Assembly: GCA_964471915.1 (NCBI GenBank) | Contig: CAYYID010000009.1 | Coordinates: 1-64,000 of the forward strand | DNA length: 64,000 bases | From: JAIEPW01 sp964471915 | GTDB taxonomy: Bacteria; Acidobacteriota; Terriglobia; Bryobacterales; Bryobacteraceae | Direction: 5' to 3' | In this document: positions 1-9,481 of the stretch, in pieces | Layout of the letters: each line of letters starts with the position of its first letter | How positions within the stretch are numbered: position 1 is the first letter of the stretch | Made by a program: the position numbers and the translations under genes | Notes under the pieces: generated by a model | The model's database searches: none | Told to the model about the DNA's origin: nothing | The model's input: only the letters and a program-made list of their open reading frames with translations

Positions 1-170
1 TCAGCTTGGTTCTTCGGCTACTCGACGGATATGGGTCAAGCCCGGCGGGATCGTCAGCGGGCGGCGCCGCCGAACCTAGCAGAATCCATGAGACACTTCT
101 CTTGGGTCGAGGAGAAGTAGGGAGGGATATGCGTCCACCTCGCGTGGTCAGGCGTGCACATGGCTGTCCC

Positions 171-641
171 TTAGAGCCACCGGCGAACGCGGCTCAAGTA
201 GGCTTCATACTCGGCGCCAAACTTGCGGCTCAGCATTTCTTCTTCCGGCTGAATCTGAAAGCGGTTGACGTATCCCACGAAGCAGAGAAGAGCAACGGCG
301 CTGAGAACGTTCGCGTGGTAGGTGGACCAGCCTCCCAAGCCGAGGAGCATTCCCAGATACATGGGATTGCGGGAATGCTGGTAGATGCCATGAACAAGGA
401 GTTGGGAGGTAGCTTCTGGATTGACGGGATTCACCGTGGTCTTGGCGCGACGAAAACTCACAACCGCCGAGAGGGCCACTCCGCCTCCCAACAGCGCGAG
501 GGCGGCGGCGATCCACAATCGCAGTGGGATCTCGACCGTGAAGCTTGGAAGAATCCATGCAATCCCCCAGATCAGCACCCCGGCCAGCGCGGTGAGGGCA
601 AGGGGTGGCACGCGAAGCCGGAGCCACGTCATGAACCCCAT
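171..641 (-). CDS. Isoprenylcysteine carboxyl methyltransferase-like (ICMT/PEMT) membrane protein
   Basis: This 156-residue protein has about four hydrophobic segments (near residues 10-32, 40-62, 92-112 and 112-128). It carries the ICMT/PEMT signature: HSRNPMYLG at 89-97, then an acidic block and FGAEYEAY at 139-148, ending in RVRRWL. The family methylates lipid or thiol groups at the membrane using SAM; the bacterial substrates are mostly unknown. Its start overlaps the end of the P1B-2 ATPase gene by 13 bases, so it is the last gene of the czc operon. Such proteins are often found beside metal efflux genes, but a role in metal resistance here is inferred only from position. Confidence 0.8.
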   Translation of the reverse strand: MGFMTWLRLRVPPLALTALAGVLIWGIAWILPSFTVEIPLRLWIAAALALLGGGVALSAVVSFRRAKTTVNPVNPEATSQLLVHGIYQHSRNPMYLGMLLGLGGWSTYHANVLSAVALLCFVGYVNRFQIQPEEEMLSRKFGAEYEAYLSRVRRWL

Positions 642-2857
642 CCCTTGAATCGCTCTCCTTCGTCCATGAGTGGCATAGCCGGATGGCCCAGCAACCGCAA
701 CGCGTTGAAGATCACTAGGAGTGACACGCCCATGTCTGCCGCGATCGCGGCCCAGAGCGAGGCGTGGCCCGCCATGGTCAGTGCGACGAACACGGCTTTA
801 ACGGTCAGCGAAAGCGCGATATTCGTGCGGATGATCGTCATCATCCGGCGCGAATGACGGATCAACCACGGAATCTTCGACAGGTCGTCGGACATCAAGG
901 CCACGTCTGCAGCTTCCATCGCGGTGTCACTCCCCGCAGCGCCCATTGCTATGCCGAGTGTTGCCCGGGCCAGCGCAGGAGCGTCGTTGATTCCATCGCC
1001 GATCATTGCGACGGTCTTATATTGATCGACGAGCTTTCCAATGGCGTCGAGCTTATCGGCAGGCAGGAGTTCGGCTCGAATCTCCGTGACCCCAGTTTCC
1101 CGGCCGATGACTTCGGCAGTGCCTCGATTGTCGCCCGTCAGCATGACAATGTGCTCAACGCCGGCTTTCCGAAGTTGCGCGACGGCAGACTTCGACTCCG
1201 GGCGGATATGGTCCGCGAGGGCAATAAAGCCACACACGTGAGTCTCATTCCCGAAGACGACTACGGTTCGCCCTGTTCGCGCGCGAGCCTCGATTTCGTC
1301 ATGTACCGATGGAGTCTCCTGCCCACGTTCTTCCAGCAGCCTGTGTGAGCCGAGCCAATAGTCCTTGCCCTTCCACCGTGCCGTCGCCCCTTTGCCTGGA
1401 GTGATTGTGAACTCCTCGGCAGGTTGCGGTCGAAGACCCTTGGCTTGCGCGTGTTCAACGATGGCTTTGGCCAGTGGATGATCGCTGTGCATCTCCATCG
1501 CGGCTGCCCGCTCCAGGAGATCAGACTCGGAGTGCCCGTTCATTCCGACAACTTGAACGACCGCTGGTCTGCCTACAGTCAGTGTGCCAGTCTTGTCCAT
1601 GGCGATCGCCTTTAGGCGGCCTGGCGTCTCCATGTGCGCGCCGCCCTTGACCAGGACACCATTCCGCGCGGCTGCCGCGAGCGCCGCAACAACGCTAACC
1701 GGAGTTGAGATCACAAGCGCGCAGGGGCAAGCGATCACCAGGAGCACCAGCGCTTGATACAGCCACGGCTCGAAAGGCTTTCCCAAAAGGAAAACCGGCA
1801 CGGCCAACACCGCGACTGCCGCCGCCATGACGGCGGGCGTGTAGAACCGCGCAAACCGGTCAACCCATTGTTCGGAGGGTGCCCGGTTCTGTTGCGCCTC
1901 ACCGACGAGCCGAATGATATGCGAAAGTGTTGTGTCACCCGCGGCTTTGGTGGATCGGACTTCAAGTGTGCCAGTGCCGTTCACCGTGCCAGCGAATACG
2001 TCGGCTCCCGCCTCCTTGGCAACGGGTAGGCTCTCACCGGTGATGGGAGCTTGGTTCACATCGCTTGTACCCGTGACGACCTGTCCGTCGAGTGCAATAC
2101 GTTCTCCTGGGCGGATCACGAAAACTGTGTCGATTGCGACGGCCGCTGCTGCAGTCTCTTGAATGCTTCCATCCGGCTGAACGACTCGCACCACCGCAGG
2201 CGCCAGATCGAGAAGCTTCTCGATCGCACGACGGGCGCGAGCAACACTCCAAGACTCCAGCGTCAAGGAAAGCGCGAACAGAAATGCGACCGTAGCGGCT
2301 TCAAACCACTCACCGATCCCGATCGCTCCGCAGACGGCGATAGTCATGAGGAGATTCATGTCCGGACGGCCACGTCGCAACGAGAACAGAGCCTTCGGGA
2401 GAACCAGGTATAGGCCCGCCAGAACGGCGAGCGAATAGAGCACCTGCACCGGCAATGGAACCGCGTATGAGTTTCCGAGTCCTTCCGATCCGAGCACTTC
2501 AGCCCATCCGCCAGCCAATGCGTAATGGAACGAGAACGCCACGGCGGTGAGCGCACCACTGGTGACCGTCAGCACCGTGCGACCGTGGCTGGTCCACCAA
2601 CTAGCTCCACTCCGCGCTGTCTCCGCCGGTACGGCGATAGCCGCCGTCATTCCGGTCTTGCGGACGGCCCGGATAAGGTCTTCCGGGGCAGCGGGCGCGG
2701 CTGTGGAAAGTACTGTCATCTTGCCGTTGACGATGTCGAAGGCTAAGTGCTGTTCACCTCCCACCAGGGGGCCGATCTCGCGCTTGAGGATTGACACTTC
2801 CTCGGCACAGTCCATCCCGCCGATTCTCAGGGTGCAGGACTTCTCATTCTTGGGCAT
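629..2857 (-). CDS. P1B-2-type heavy-metal (Zn/Cd/Pb) exporting ATPase
   Basis: The 742-residue P-type ATPase has an N-terminal HMA fold with GMDCAEE at 14-20, where the usual CxxC is replaced by DCxEE. TGES lies at 273-276, the transmembrane CPC at 377-379 and the phosphorylated DKTGT at 421-425. HP and GDGINDAP motifs follow, then a Lys in TM7 and DMG in TM8. CPC with TM7 Lys and TM8 DxG is the P1B-2 pattern, which exports Zn2+, Cd2+ or Pb2+ across the inner membrane. It overlaps czcA upstream by 14 bases and the methyltransferase-like gene downstream. With the RND pump it would give two-step export: cytoplasm to periplasm, then out. Confidence 0.93.
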   Translation of the reverse strand: MPKNEKSCTLRIGGMDCAEEVSILKREIGPLVGGEQHLAFDIVNGKMTVLSTAAPAAPEDLIRAVRKTGMTAAIAVPAETARSGASWWTSHGRTVLTVTSGALTAVAFSFHYALAGGWAEVLGSEGLGNSYAVPLPVQVLYSLAVLAGLYLVLPKALFSLRRGRPDMNLLMTIAVCGAIGIGEWFEAATVAFLFALSLTLESWSVARARRAIEKLLDLAPAVVRVVQPDGSIQETAAAAVAIDTVFVIRPGERIALDGQVVTGTSDVNQAPITGESLPVAKEAGADVFAGTVNGTGTLEVRSTKAAGDTTLSHIIRLVGEAQQNRAPSEQWVDRFARFYTPAVMAAAVAVLAVPVFLLGKPFEPWLYQALVLLVIACPCALVISTPVSVVAALAAAARNGVLVKGGAHMETPGRLKAIAMDKTGTLTVGRPAVVQVVGMNGHSESDLLERAAAMEMHSDHPLAKAIVEHAQAKGLRPQPAEEFTITPGKGATARWKGKDYWLGSHRLLEERGQETPSVHDEIEARARTGRTVVVFGNETHVCGFIALADHIRPESKSAVAQLRKAGVEHIVMLTGDNRGTAEVIGRETGVTEIRAELLPADKLDAIGKLVDQYKTVAMIGDGINDAPALARATLGIAMGAAGSDTAMEAADVALMSDDLSKIPWLIRHSRRMMTIIRTNIALSLTVKAVFVALTMAGHASLWAAIAADMGVSLLVIFNALRLLGHPAMPLMDEGERFKGWGS

Positions 2858-5800
2858 GGGGAGCCTCCATGCTACGGGCCTGCCAGGCCAGAACCAACGT
2901 CGGTAAAACCAAGAGCGTTAGCAACGTCGAAGTGGCCAGCCCACCGATGACGACCGTCGCCAGAGGACGTTGCACTTCCGCCCCGGAAGTTGTGGAGAGC
3001 GCCATCGGGAGGAAGCCGAGGCTCGCGACGGCGGCAGTCATGAGGACCGCCCGAAGGCGCGAGACCGCGCCGATCTGGACGGCATCAAGCCAATTCATCC
3101 CGGCGGCGCGGTTGTGATTGATGAACGACATCATCACCACACCATTGAGTACGGCGACGCCCGACACGGCGATGAACCCCACTCCAGCGCTCATCGAGAA
3201 CGGCATACCACGCAAGAGCAGTGCGAAAACTCCACCGCTTACCGCGAAGGGGATGCCGGTAAAGACGAGTGTGGCCTGGCCGAGCGAATGGAATGTGATG
3301 AACAGAAGCAGGAAGATCAGAACAAAAGTGATGGGCACAACAATCATCAACCGCGCCCGGCCGGAATCGAGGTGTTCCCATAGACCTCCCCATTCCATTA
3401 GGTAGCCGGGCTTGAGCCGGACGGCCCTATCCACGGCGCTCTGCGCCTCTCCGACAAAACTACCCACATCGCGCCCGCGGACGTTGACTTCGACCGAGAT
3501 GCGGCGTTGTCCGTTTTCCCGGCTTACTTCGAGCGGCCCTTCTTCGCTGCGGAACTCCGCTAGCTGGCCCAGCGGGATTTTCTGCCCTGTGGGAGTGCTG
3601 ACCATCAGATTCGCGAAAGCCTGTGCACTGTTTCTGGACTCGGGTGTCAATCGGGCGACAAGGTCAAATCGCTTGAAGCCTTCCAGTACAGTAGACGCTT
3701 GCGTTCCCGCGATGGCCGTTTGGATGAGTTGTTGCACATCGGCGACGTTGATTCCGTAGCGGGCGATGGCCGCCCGGTTCGCTTTGATGCTGAGCATGGG
3801 TTGCCCGGTGAGCTGCTGCACCTTGAGATCGGCCGCTCCGCGCACGCCAGAGAGGGCTTTGGCCACCTCCTGTGCGCGCCGCCGGAGTTCGTCGAGGTCC
3901 TCGCCGAAGATTTTGATCACTATGTCGGAACGGGAACCGACTCCTTCGATCAACTCCATCATGCGAAATTCGATGGGTTGCGAAAACGTATAGTTCATCG
4001 TGGGTAGCTCCTTGAGCTTTGCCTCGATCTTTCCGACGAGTTCTTCACGAGAAGCGGCAGAGGTCCACTGATCTTGCGGCTTCAGCAAGACGTAGGTATC
4101 CCCCGCGTTCACGCCCATTGGATCAGTGGCGATCTCCGGCCGCCCGATGCGAGTGACAACGGTACGTGCCTCGGGGAATTCGTGGATGGCGCGCTCCAGG
4201 GTGTTGGTCATCTTGATTGCCTCCGGTAGCGACACGCCGGGAAGGCGGACTGCGTTGATAGCGAGGGCCCCTTCCTCCAGCTTGGGCAGAAATTCCGACC
4301 CGAGTGACATCGCCAGGAATCCCGAGACAGCCACGAGCGCGAATGAAGCGAAAATGGTCCAGCGGCGGTGACGCAATGTGAACTCCAGCAAGGGCCGATA
4401 CAAGCGCTGTAACGCTCGAACCATCGGATTCTCCTCGTGGTCGTCGGGATGACGCTCTTCGTCGCCGGGACCAGCATCCTTGGGATTGCTTTCTTTGAGG
4501 AAGATGGCGCAGAGCGCCGGAATTAGCGTAAGGCTGAGGACGAGCGCGCCAGCAAGGGCAAGAATCACGGTGAAGCCCATGGGCCGAAACATCTTCCCTT
4601 CGATCCCGACCAGCGAAACGATGGGAAGGTAGGCGGCGATGATCAGAATCTCCCCGAACTGTCCGGCTTTGCGCACTTCCACGCTGGCCTTGAGAATCGT
4701 TTGCCTGCGCTCTTCTGAAGTCAGTGTGCGGCCCAGCGAGCGCCGGCGTTCGGCCAAGCGGCGCACGCAGTTCTCCACGATGATGACCGCTGCATCGACG
4801 ATCAAGCCGAAATCGATGGCGCCGAGACTCATCAGGTTGGCCGACACATTGAAGTAGCGCATGCCGACGATGGCGATCAGCATGGACAAAGGAATTGCGG
4901 CGGAGACGATCAGGCCCGCCCGTACTTGCAACAGGAAGAGAAAAAGCACGGCTACGACGATCAGACCGCCCTCGGCTAGGTTGCGAAACGCCGTCTGGAT
5001 GGTCTGGTCCACGAGTTGCCGCCGGTCGTAGAACGCCTCGATCTGAACACCGGGCGGAAGGGCCTTGCCGAGATGATTCAATCGCTCAATCACCCGGGTA
5101 GCCACCTGCCGGCTGTTCTCGCCCTTCAACATCATGGCCACCCCCAGCACCGTCTCGCCGCGCCCGTCTTTCGTCGCCGCGCCTTGCCGGATCTGCGAAC
5201 CGCGGCGAACTTGGCCGATCGAGCGGACATAGATCGGCGTGCCGCCTTCGGCGGACACGACGATGTTCTCGATGTCGGAAATGCTTTCGACAAGCCCGAC
5301 TCCGCGGATCAACTGCTGTTCGCCGGCCGTCTCCAGGTAGCCGCCGCCGATATTTTGGTTATTCTGTTTCAGCGCCTGGATCACCTGGGGCAGTGTGAGT
5401 TTGTAGCTGACGAGCTTCGCCGGATCAATGAGCACCTCATATTGCTGCTGTTCGCCCCCGTAACTGTTGACCTCAACGACTCCCGGCACGGTGCGCAATT
5501 GCGGCTTGATGAACCAGTCGAGGAGCGTTCGCAGCTCCATCAGACTATAGGCGCGCGGAGCCTTCGCGTCGACGTTCAGAACGAACTGGACCACCTCGCC
5601 CAGACCGGTGCTGACCGGAGCCATCTCTGGCGCCACGCCTTCGGGGAGTTGCTGGCGAACATCGCTCAGGCGTTCCAATGCCAGTTGGCGAGCCCAATAA
5701 ATGTCCACGTCGTCATCGAAAACCACGGTGACCTGCGAAAGCCCAAACTGGGAGATCGACCGCACTTCCTCTTTGCGTGGCAGGTTGCTCATGGCAACCT

Positions 5801-6008
5801 CGATCGGGAACGTAACGTACTGCTCCATCTCCAGCGGCGTGAATGAAGGAGCCTTCGCGTTGATCTGCACCTGGTTCGTCGTGACATCCGGGACGGCGTC
5901 AATCGGCAGGTCGAGCGCTGCGTAGATTCCAGCCGCTAAGAGGATGCCCGCGAACGCCAGAAGGATGAACCGGTATTGAATGCTCCAGGCAAGAATTCGG
6001 TCGATCAA
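2844..6008 (-). CDS. czcA: CzcA-type heavy-metal RND efflux permease
   Basis: The 1054-residue inner-membrane antiporter belongs to the HME branch of RND. An N-terminal TM is followed by a large periplasmic loop with FDDDVDIYWARQ, and TM4 carries DFGLIVDAAVIIVEN, the acidic proton-relay motif of CzcA-type pumps. A second periplasmic loop and a C-terminal TM bundle complete it, at full family length. The start is TTG, overlapping the czcB stop as TTGA, which argues for translational coupling. It works with CzcB and CzcC as a tripartite Co/Zn/Cd exporter. The exact metal cannot be fixed from sequence, and a Cu/Ag pump is less likely given the TM4 motif. Confidence 0.93.
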   Translation of the reverse strand: MIDRILAWSIQYRFILLAFAGILLAAGIYAALDLPIDAVPDVTTNQVQINAKAPSFTPLEMEQYVTFPIEVAMSNLPRKEEVRSISQFGLSQVTVVFDDDVDIYWARQLALERLSDVRQQLPEGVAPEMAPVSTGLGEVVQFVLNVDAKAPRAYSLMELRTLLDWFIKPQLRTVPGVVEVNSYGGEQQQYEVLIDPAKLVSYKLTLPQVIQALKQNNQNIGGGYLETAGEQQLIRGVGLVESISDIENIVVSAEGGTPIYVRSIGQVRRGSQIRQGAATKDGRGETVLGVAMMLKGENSRQVATRVIERLNHLGKALPPGVQIEAFYDRRQLVDQTIQTAFRNLAEGGLIVVAVLFLFLLQVRAGLIVSAAIPLSMLIAIVGMRYFNVSANLMSLGAIDFGLIVDAAVIIVENCVRRLAERRRSLGRTLTSEERRQTILKASVEVRKAGQFGEILIIAAYLPIVSLVGIEGKMFRPMGFTVILALAGALVLSLTLIPALCAIFLKESNPKDAGPGDEERHPDDHEENPMVRALQRLYRPLLEFTLRHRRWTIFASFALVAVSGFLAMSLGSEFLPKLEEGALAINAVRLPGVSLPEAIKMTNTLERAIHEFPEARTVVTRIGRPEIATDPMGVNAGDTYVLLKPQDQWTSAASREELVGKIEAKLKELPTMNYTFSQPIEFRMMELIEGVGSRSDIVIKIFGEDLDELRRRAQEVAKALSGVRGAADLKVQQLTGQPMLSIKANRAAIARYGINVADVQQLIQTAIAGTQASTVLEGFKRFDLVARLTPESRNSAQAFANLMVSTPTGQKIPLGQLAEFRSEEGPLEVSRENGQRRISVEVNVRGRDVGSFVGEAQSAVDRAVRLKPGYLMEWGGLWEHLDSGRARLMIVVPITFVLIFLLLFITFHSLGQATLVFTGIPFAVSGGVFALLLRGMPFSMSAGVGFIAVSGVAVLNGVVMMSFINHNRAAGMNWLDAVQIGAVSRLRAVLMTAAVASLGFLPMALSTTSGAEVQRPLATVVIGGLATSTLLTLLVLPTLVLAWQARSMEAPHAQE

Positions 6009-7231
6009 TGTTCGTGTTCCTCCCCTGTCTGGCGGCTCAGAAAGACGGACTTCAGTTGGTACGCGCCCTTCACAACCACGAGTTCGCCTTCTTTGACTCC
6101 CGATACGATTTCTTTGGTCAAGCCTTCGCCCACCGTGACCACCTCACGGGCGGCAAAGTGCAGTGCGTCCTGCTTGATGAAGACTATTGGCCGGCGATTG
6201 ATGGTTTGCACCGCTTCCGTGGGCACGGTGAAAGCAGGGTGCGTACCGAGCGTCGGAAGCTCCACCGTGGCGAACATTTCCAGCCGTAGCTTATTGGCGG
6301 GGTTGGGCATTTCGATCCGCACTCCGGCAGTGCGGGTTTGAGGATCGAGGATGTCGCGGATAGAAACCACGCGCCCCGTGAACGTCTCTCCGGGATAGGC
6401 TTCGAAGCGCACCTGCGTGGGTTGCCCGGTACGTATGCGGCCAAGATCCTTCTCGAAGACCTGCGCTTCGACGTAGACGCTCGACAAGTCCGCGATGGAG
6501 AAGAGCGGCATCGTGGGATCGATGACGGCGCCGGGCGCGACGTTCAGCTTCACGACGACCCCAGAGAACGGAGCTCGGATGCTGGCCGTCGCGTTGCCTG
6601 GGTCCGCGCCAGGCTGGACCCCAAACCGTGTGAGTCGCGACGCAATTCCGGCGACGGCAGCCTCTTGCGCACGGACGGACTCCGCAATTGCTTTGACTTC
6701 CGCTTCGGCATTCTCGGCGTCCTTGGCTGGCACAGCGCCGATGGAAACCAGGCTTCGACTGCGCTCGGCTTGCCGTTGGGCGTTGGCCTGCTGAACGCGT
6801 AGCCGCTGCAACTCCGCTTGCGCGGTGGAATGCTGCGAGGCCAGCTCGCCGGCCTCGATGTTGTCGAAAACTGCCAACACCTGGCCGGTCTGCACCCGAT
6901 CGCCGAGCTTCGCACTGACTTGCGTCACACGGCCGCGTGCCAATGGCCGCACTTCGCTCACCTTGCTATCTATCGGTTGCACCGAGCCGGTCAGCAAAAC
7001 CTCGGCGGCAGCGGCGCCCATCGCAAGGGGTGCGACTTCGACACCCGCGCGGCGCTGGGCTTCGACGGCGAGCTCGACGACATTGGCCTCTTCGATGTAG
7101 TTGTCGCGATGGGGTTCGGCTGCTTCCTGAGCCTTGGCCTTCTTGGGTTCGCCTTCCACTTCTACGGCGGATCGCTTTCCGCAGGCTCCGAATAACGCGA
7201 CAATCAGCACAATCATCCAGGTCCGTCTCAT
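6005..7231 (-). CDS. czcB: CzcB-type periplasmic adaptor (membrane fusion) protein
   Basis: This 408-residue adaptor has a lipoprotein-like leader (IVLIVALFGACGK), a lipoyl/barrel-sandwich region starting near VRPLARGRVTQV, a coiled-coil hairpin rich in Ala, Gln and Glu, and a beta-barrel with GAVIDPTMPLFSIADLS. The C-terminal tail ends His-rich (EEHEH). A longer upstream reading is possible, but the ATG at 7231 overlaps the czcC stop as ATGA and gives a proper signal peptide. It links CzcA to CzcC in the efflux complex. Confidence 0.9.
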   Translation of the reverse strand: MRRTWMIVLIVALFGACGKRSAVEVEGEPKKAKAQEAAEPHRDNYIEEANVVELAVEAQRRAGVEVAPLAMGAAAAEVLLTGSVQPIDSKVSEVRPLARGRVTQVSAKLGDRVQTGQVLAVFDNIEAGELASQHSTAQAELQRLRVQQANAQRQAERSRSLVSIGAVPAKDAENAEAEVKAIAESVRAQEAAVAGIASRLTRFGVQPGADPGNATASIRAPFSGVVVKLNVAPGAVIDPTMPLFSIADLSSVYVEAQVFEKDLGRIRTGQPTQVRFEAYPGETFTGRVVSIRDILDPQTRTAGVRIEMPNPANKLRLEMFATVELPTLGTHPAFTVPTEAVQTINRRPIVFIKQDALHFAAREVVTVGEGLTKEIVSGVKEGELVVVKGAYQLKSVFLSRQTGEEHEH

Positions 7232-8520
7232 CGAATCGTCCCTCCCACGGCGCGCTCCAACTCTGCAAAGGCTCGGGCGGCTTCCGACTGCGCATCCACG
7301 GTCGAGAGGCGTAAGTCCAGGAGCCGTCTTTGTTCGTTCAAGACATCCAACAAGCGCAGTTGCCCCAGTTGGTAGGCTTGCTGGATCACCTCCAGATTCC
7401 GTTGCGCCTGCGGCAACACGGTGGATTCGAGCGAGCCCGCGGTGCTCCGTGCAGCGGACCACCGGCGCCAGGCGGACTCGACCTCGAGCGGGATTGCGTT
7501 CTCCAGGTACCTCGCCCGTTGCCGCGCACTCAGGATTCGCGCCTGGGCTGCTTCGACGTTACCCAGATTGCGGTTCTTCGTAAGGATTGGGATGGAGACC
7601 CCGACTGCCAGGATGTCGTCGCGGTCGCGCAACAACACTCGCGAACCCTGAGCGTTCACGCCGTACTGATCGTCGAATTGGCTGTTGCGCTTGAAATAGC
7701 GTGCGGTCACGGACACGTCGGGGCGGCCCGCCGCTTCTACAAGACGGAGCTCGGCGTCCCCCAGTTGTTCGACCAGCCGTGCGATCCTCAGGTCCGGGCG
7801 CTGTTCCAGTGCGCGTGTGGTCAAGGTATCCATGGCTGGCCCGGCCGGCCCGGAATACAGGACAGAGCCGATGGCGATGTCTGCCCCTGGCGCGAGACCT
7901 GCCAGCCGCCGAAGATCGACCACGACGCTTTCGCGCCGTCCATTGATGGTGGCCCGTTGCGCTGTGAGCCGGCCGATCTCTACCTCCAGCAGTGTTTGTT
8001 CGAGCTGGGCCGCATCGCCCTTCTCGACGCGCGCCTTCGTGAGTTCCAGAGACCGCTGAGTGCTCGCCAGGATCTGATCCAGCACCTCGATCCTCTGTGT
8101 CTCGCTGAGCGCGTCGGCGTACCGGGACTTGATCTCATAGCTAAGTTGTCGCAGGCGCTCCAGGTATTCAGCGGCGGCCTGGCGTAAACGCACCTGTGCG
8201 GCATCGATGCGCCGGGCTCGCTTGCCGCCGGTCTCGAAGATCTTGCCAACGCCAGCCGAGTACTCCTCTTCGCCAACCGTGCGCAGGGGCCTTCCTGAAG
8301 CGCTGCCGGCCTCAATCGTCAATGGTGGTTTGACACCGGCCTGGCGCAGGTTGCCTCTTGCTTCGTCGGACCTCGTTCTCATGGCGGCGAGCTCCTGGTT
8401 TTTCACCTCCGCCTGCTCCAATAAGCTCCTCAGCGGCTCAGCAGGATCACGTGGCTGACCGAGGATAGGTATGGCGCACACGGCCAAAGCAGCCCAGTAC
8501 GCGAGTGTTTTGAAAGACAC
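7228..8520 (-). CDS. czcC: CzcC-type outer-membrane efflux channel (TolC family)
   Basis: The 430-residue protein begins at a GTG preceded by AAAAGGAGG with 6-base spacing. It has a cleavable signal peptide (ALAVCAIPILGQ) and two outer membrane efflux repeats made of long amphipathic helices, e.g. ALEQRPDLRIARL and AQARILSARQRARYLENAI. It forms the trimeric outer-membrane exit duct for the CzcBA pump. It is the second gene of the operon, 44 bases after the Cys-rich leader gene, and overlaps czcB by 4 bases. Confidence 0.9.
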   Translation of the reverse strand: MSFKTLAYWAALAVCAIPILGQPRDPAEPLRSLLEQAEVKNQELAAMRTRSDEARGNLRQAGVKPPLTIEAGSASGRPLRTVGEEEYSAGVGKIFETGGKRARRIDAAQVRLRQAAAEYLERLRQLSYEIKSRYADALSETQRIEVLDQILASTQRSLELTKARVEKGDAAQLEQTLLEVEIGRLTAQRATINGRRESVVVDLRRLAGLAPGADIAIGSVLYSGPAGPAMDTLTTRALEQRPDLRIARLVEQLGDAELRLVEAAGRPDVSVTARYFKRNSQFDDQYGVNAQGSRVLLRDRDDILAVGVSIPILTKNRNLGNVEAAQARILSARQRARYLENAIPLEVESAWRRWSAARSTAGSLESTVLPQAQRNLEVIQQAYQLGQLRLLDVLNEQRRLLDLRLSTVDAQSEAARAFAELERAVGGTIR

Positions 8521-8564
8521 TCCGGCCTCCTTTTCAGTTCAAAAATGTGAAATGAAGAGAGAGG

Positions 8565-8864
8565 TCAGGCTTTGGGGGGATGGTAGATGGAAAGCGGATC
8601 GGACTCAGGAGCCGCCGGTGCAGGGGGGTCTACGAAGCCGACAGATTCCACACATGCCACCAGTGAAATCGGCTCAGCCATCAGGATGTGGGTGCAACAG
8701 CAGATGCAGTTGTCGTCACCCAGCGAGTTCGGATTGCCCGAGGGAAACCCGAAACTCTCGCAGCGGTCGGGAGCGATCACTTCGCACGCGAACAATTCCG
8801 CGCCCGTGAGCAGCAGCAGGATAATTGCCGCCACACGAAACACGCTTCGCGACCGTTCATTCAC
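8565..8864 (-). CDS. Small exported Cys-rich protein leading the czc operon
   Basis: The 99-residue protein has an N-terminal hydrophobic segment (AAIILLLLTGAELFA) followed by Cys27, so it could be a lipoprotein. The mature part has Cys35, a cluster CICCC at 53-57 with His59, Cys71, and a Pro-rich tail. It belongs to no family I can name. It is the first gene of the czc operon, same strand, 44 bases before czcC. A periplasmic metal-binding or sensing role is suggested by the Cys/His cluster and position, comparable in logic but not in sequence to small periplasmic sensors of other metal operons. Confidence 0.7.
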   Translation of the reverse strand: MNERSRSVFRVAAIILLLLTGAELFACEVIAPDRCESFGFPSGNPNSLGDDNCICCCTHILMAEPISLVACVESVGFVDPPAPAAPESDPLSIYHPPKA

Positions 8865-8885
8865 AACTCCAGCCTAGCACGATCA

Positions 8886-8924
8886 CCGAAGGTGTCACTC
8901 TTCGGCCACAAGTGTCCACAAGTG
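8886..8924 (-). promoter_or_regulatory. Candidate operator of the czc operon
   Basis: Just upstream of the first czc-operon gene lie a 6-bp dyad, CCGAAG at 8886-8891 and CTTCGG at 8900-8905, and two direct copies of CCACAAGTG at 8906-8914 and 8916-8924 with a 10-bp period (one helical turn). Such an arrangement suits a transcription-factor site. No regulator gene is adjacent, and the promoter boxes are not clear. Confidence 0.3.
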
Positions 8925-9481
8925 CCGTCATAAGTCTTGCCAGCGGTTCACGCGTCTGAGCAGATTGCCTCCGCTCGGCTCCGCCTCGCGCAAACTAGGC
9001 CAAGTCGGGCGCGAGTGGGAGCGCTTCCGTTGACAGGCATGCTCCCCCAACTGAAAACGGGCAAATGGAAGGCTGCAGACGATTTCCTTGCCATCGCCTT
9101 GGCCGCAGGCCATCGCGAGGGGCCGGCGGTTGGGATAGATCGCGGCGAATCAAAAGATGCGCATCGCCCACGGAGTCGCGCCAACGACCAGTTCTGCGTG
9201 GGCCTGACGGAGCCCGGATTCGCGGCGTGTTTGATCTTTTTCTTGGAGTTGATCGGCGAGTGTCTTTCATGCCTTCTTTCTCCGAATCTCGGTGGCACGG
9301 CTATCGGTTGCACTGTCTGCCGAATTCCTTGCCTTGTTTACCTTGACAAGCGACTGCGGGAGAAGGGCACATTGAATCCAAACGACTTAGTTGGCCAGAA
9401 AGCGTCGCCGTCGACGCCTAAGTGCTTGTTTTTCAATTGAGAGGCAATTTCCCAAGCTGACACTCACACACTACCTCGGGC
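8925..9481. other. Non-coding or decayed stretch between czc operon and integrase
   Basis: About 560 bases hold no reading frame with a recognisable family, signal peptide or convincing ribosome-binding site. The open frames on both strands look like chance openness in GC-rich DNA. The czc promoter must lie at its left edge. Confidence 0.5.

Noticed and set aside
6..857. Long plus-strand frame of 283 codons
   Set aside because: It is antisense to the methyltransferase-like gene and the ATPase end; no domain, signal or ribosome-binding support.
8937..9440. Plus-strand frame of 167 codons between czc and integrase
   Set aside because: No domain or convincing ribosome-binding site; composition gives no coding signal.
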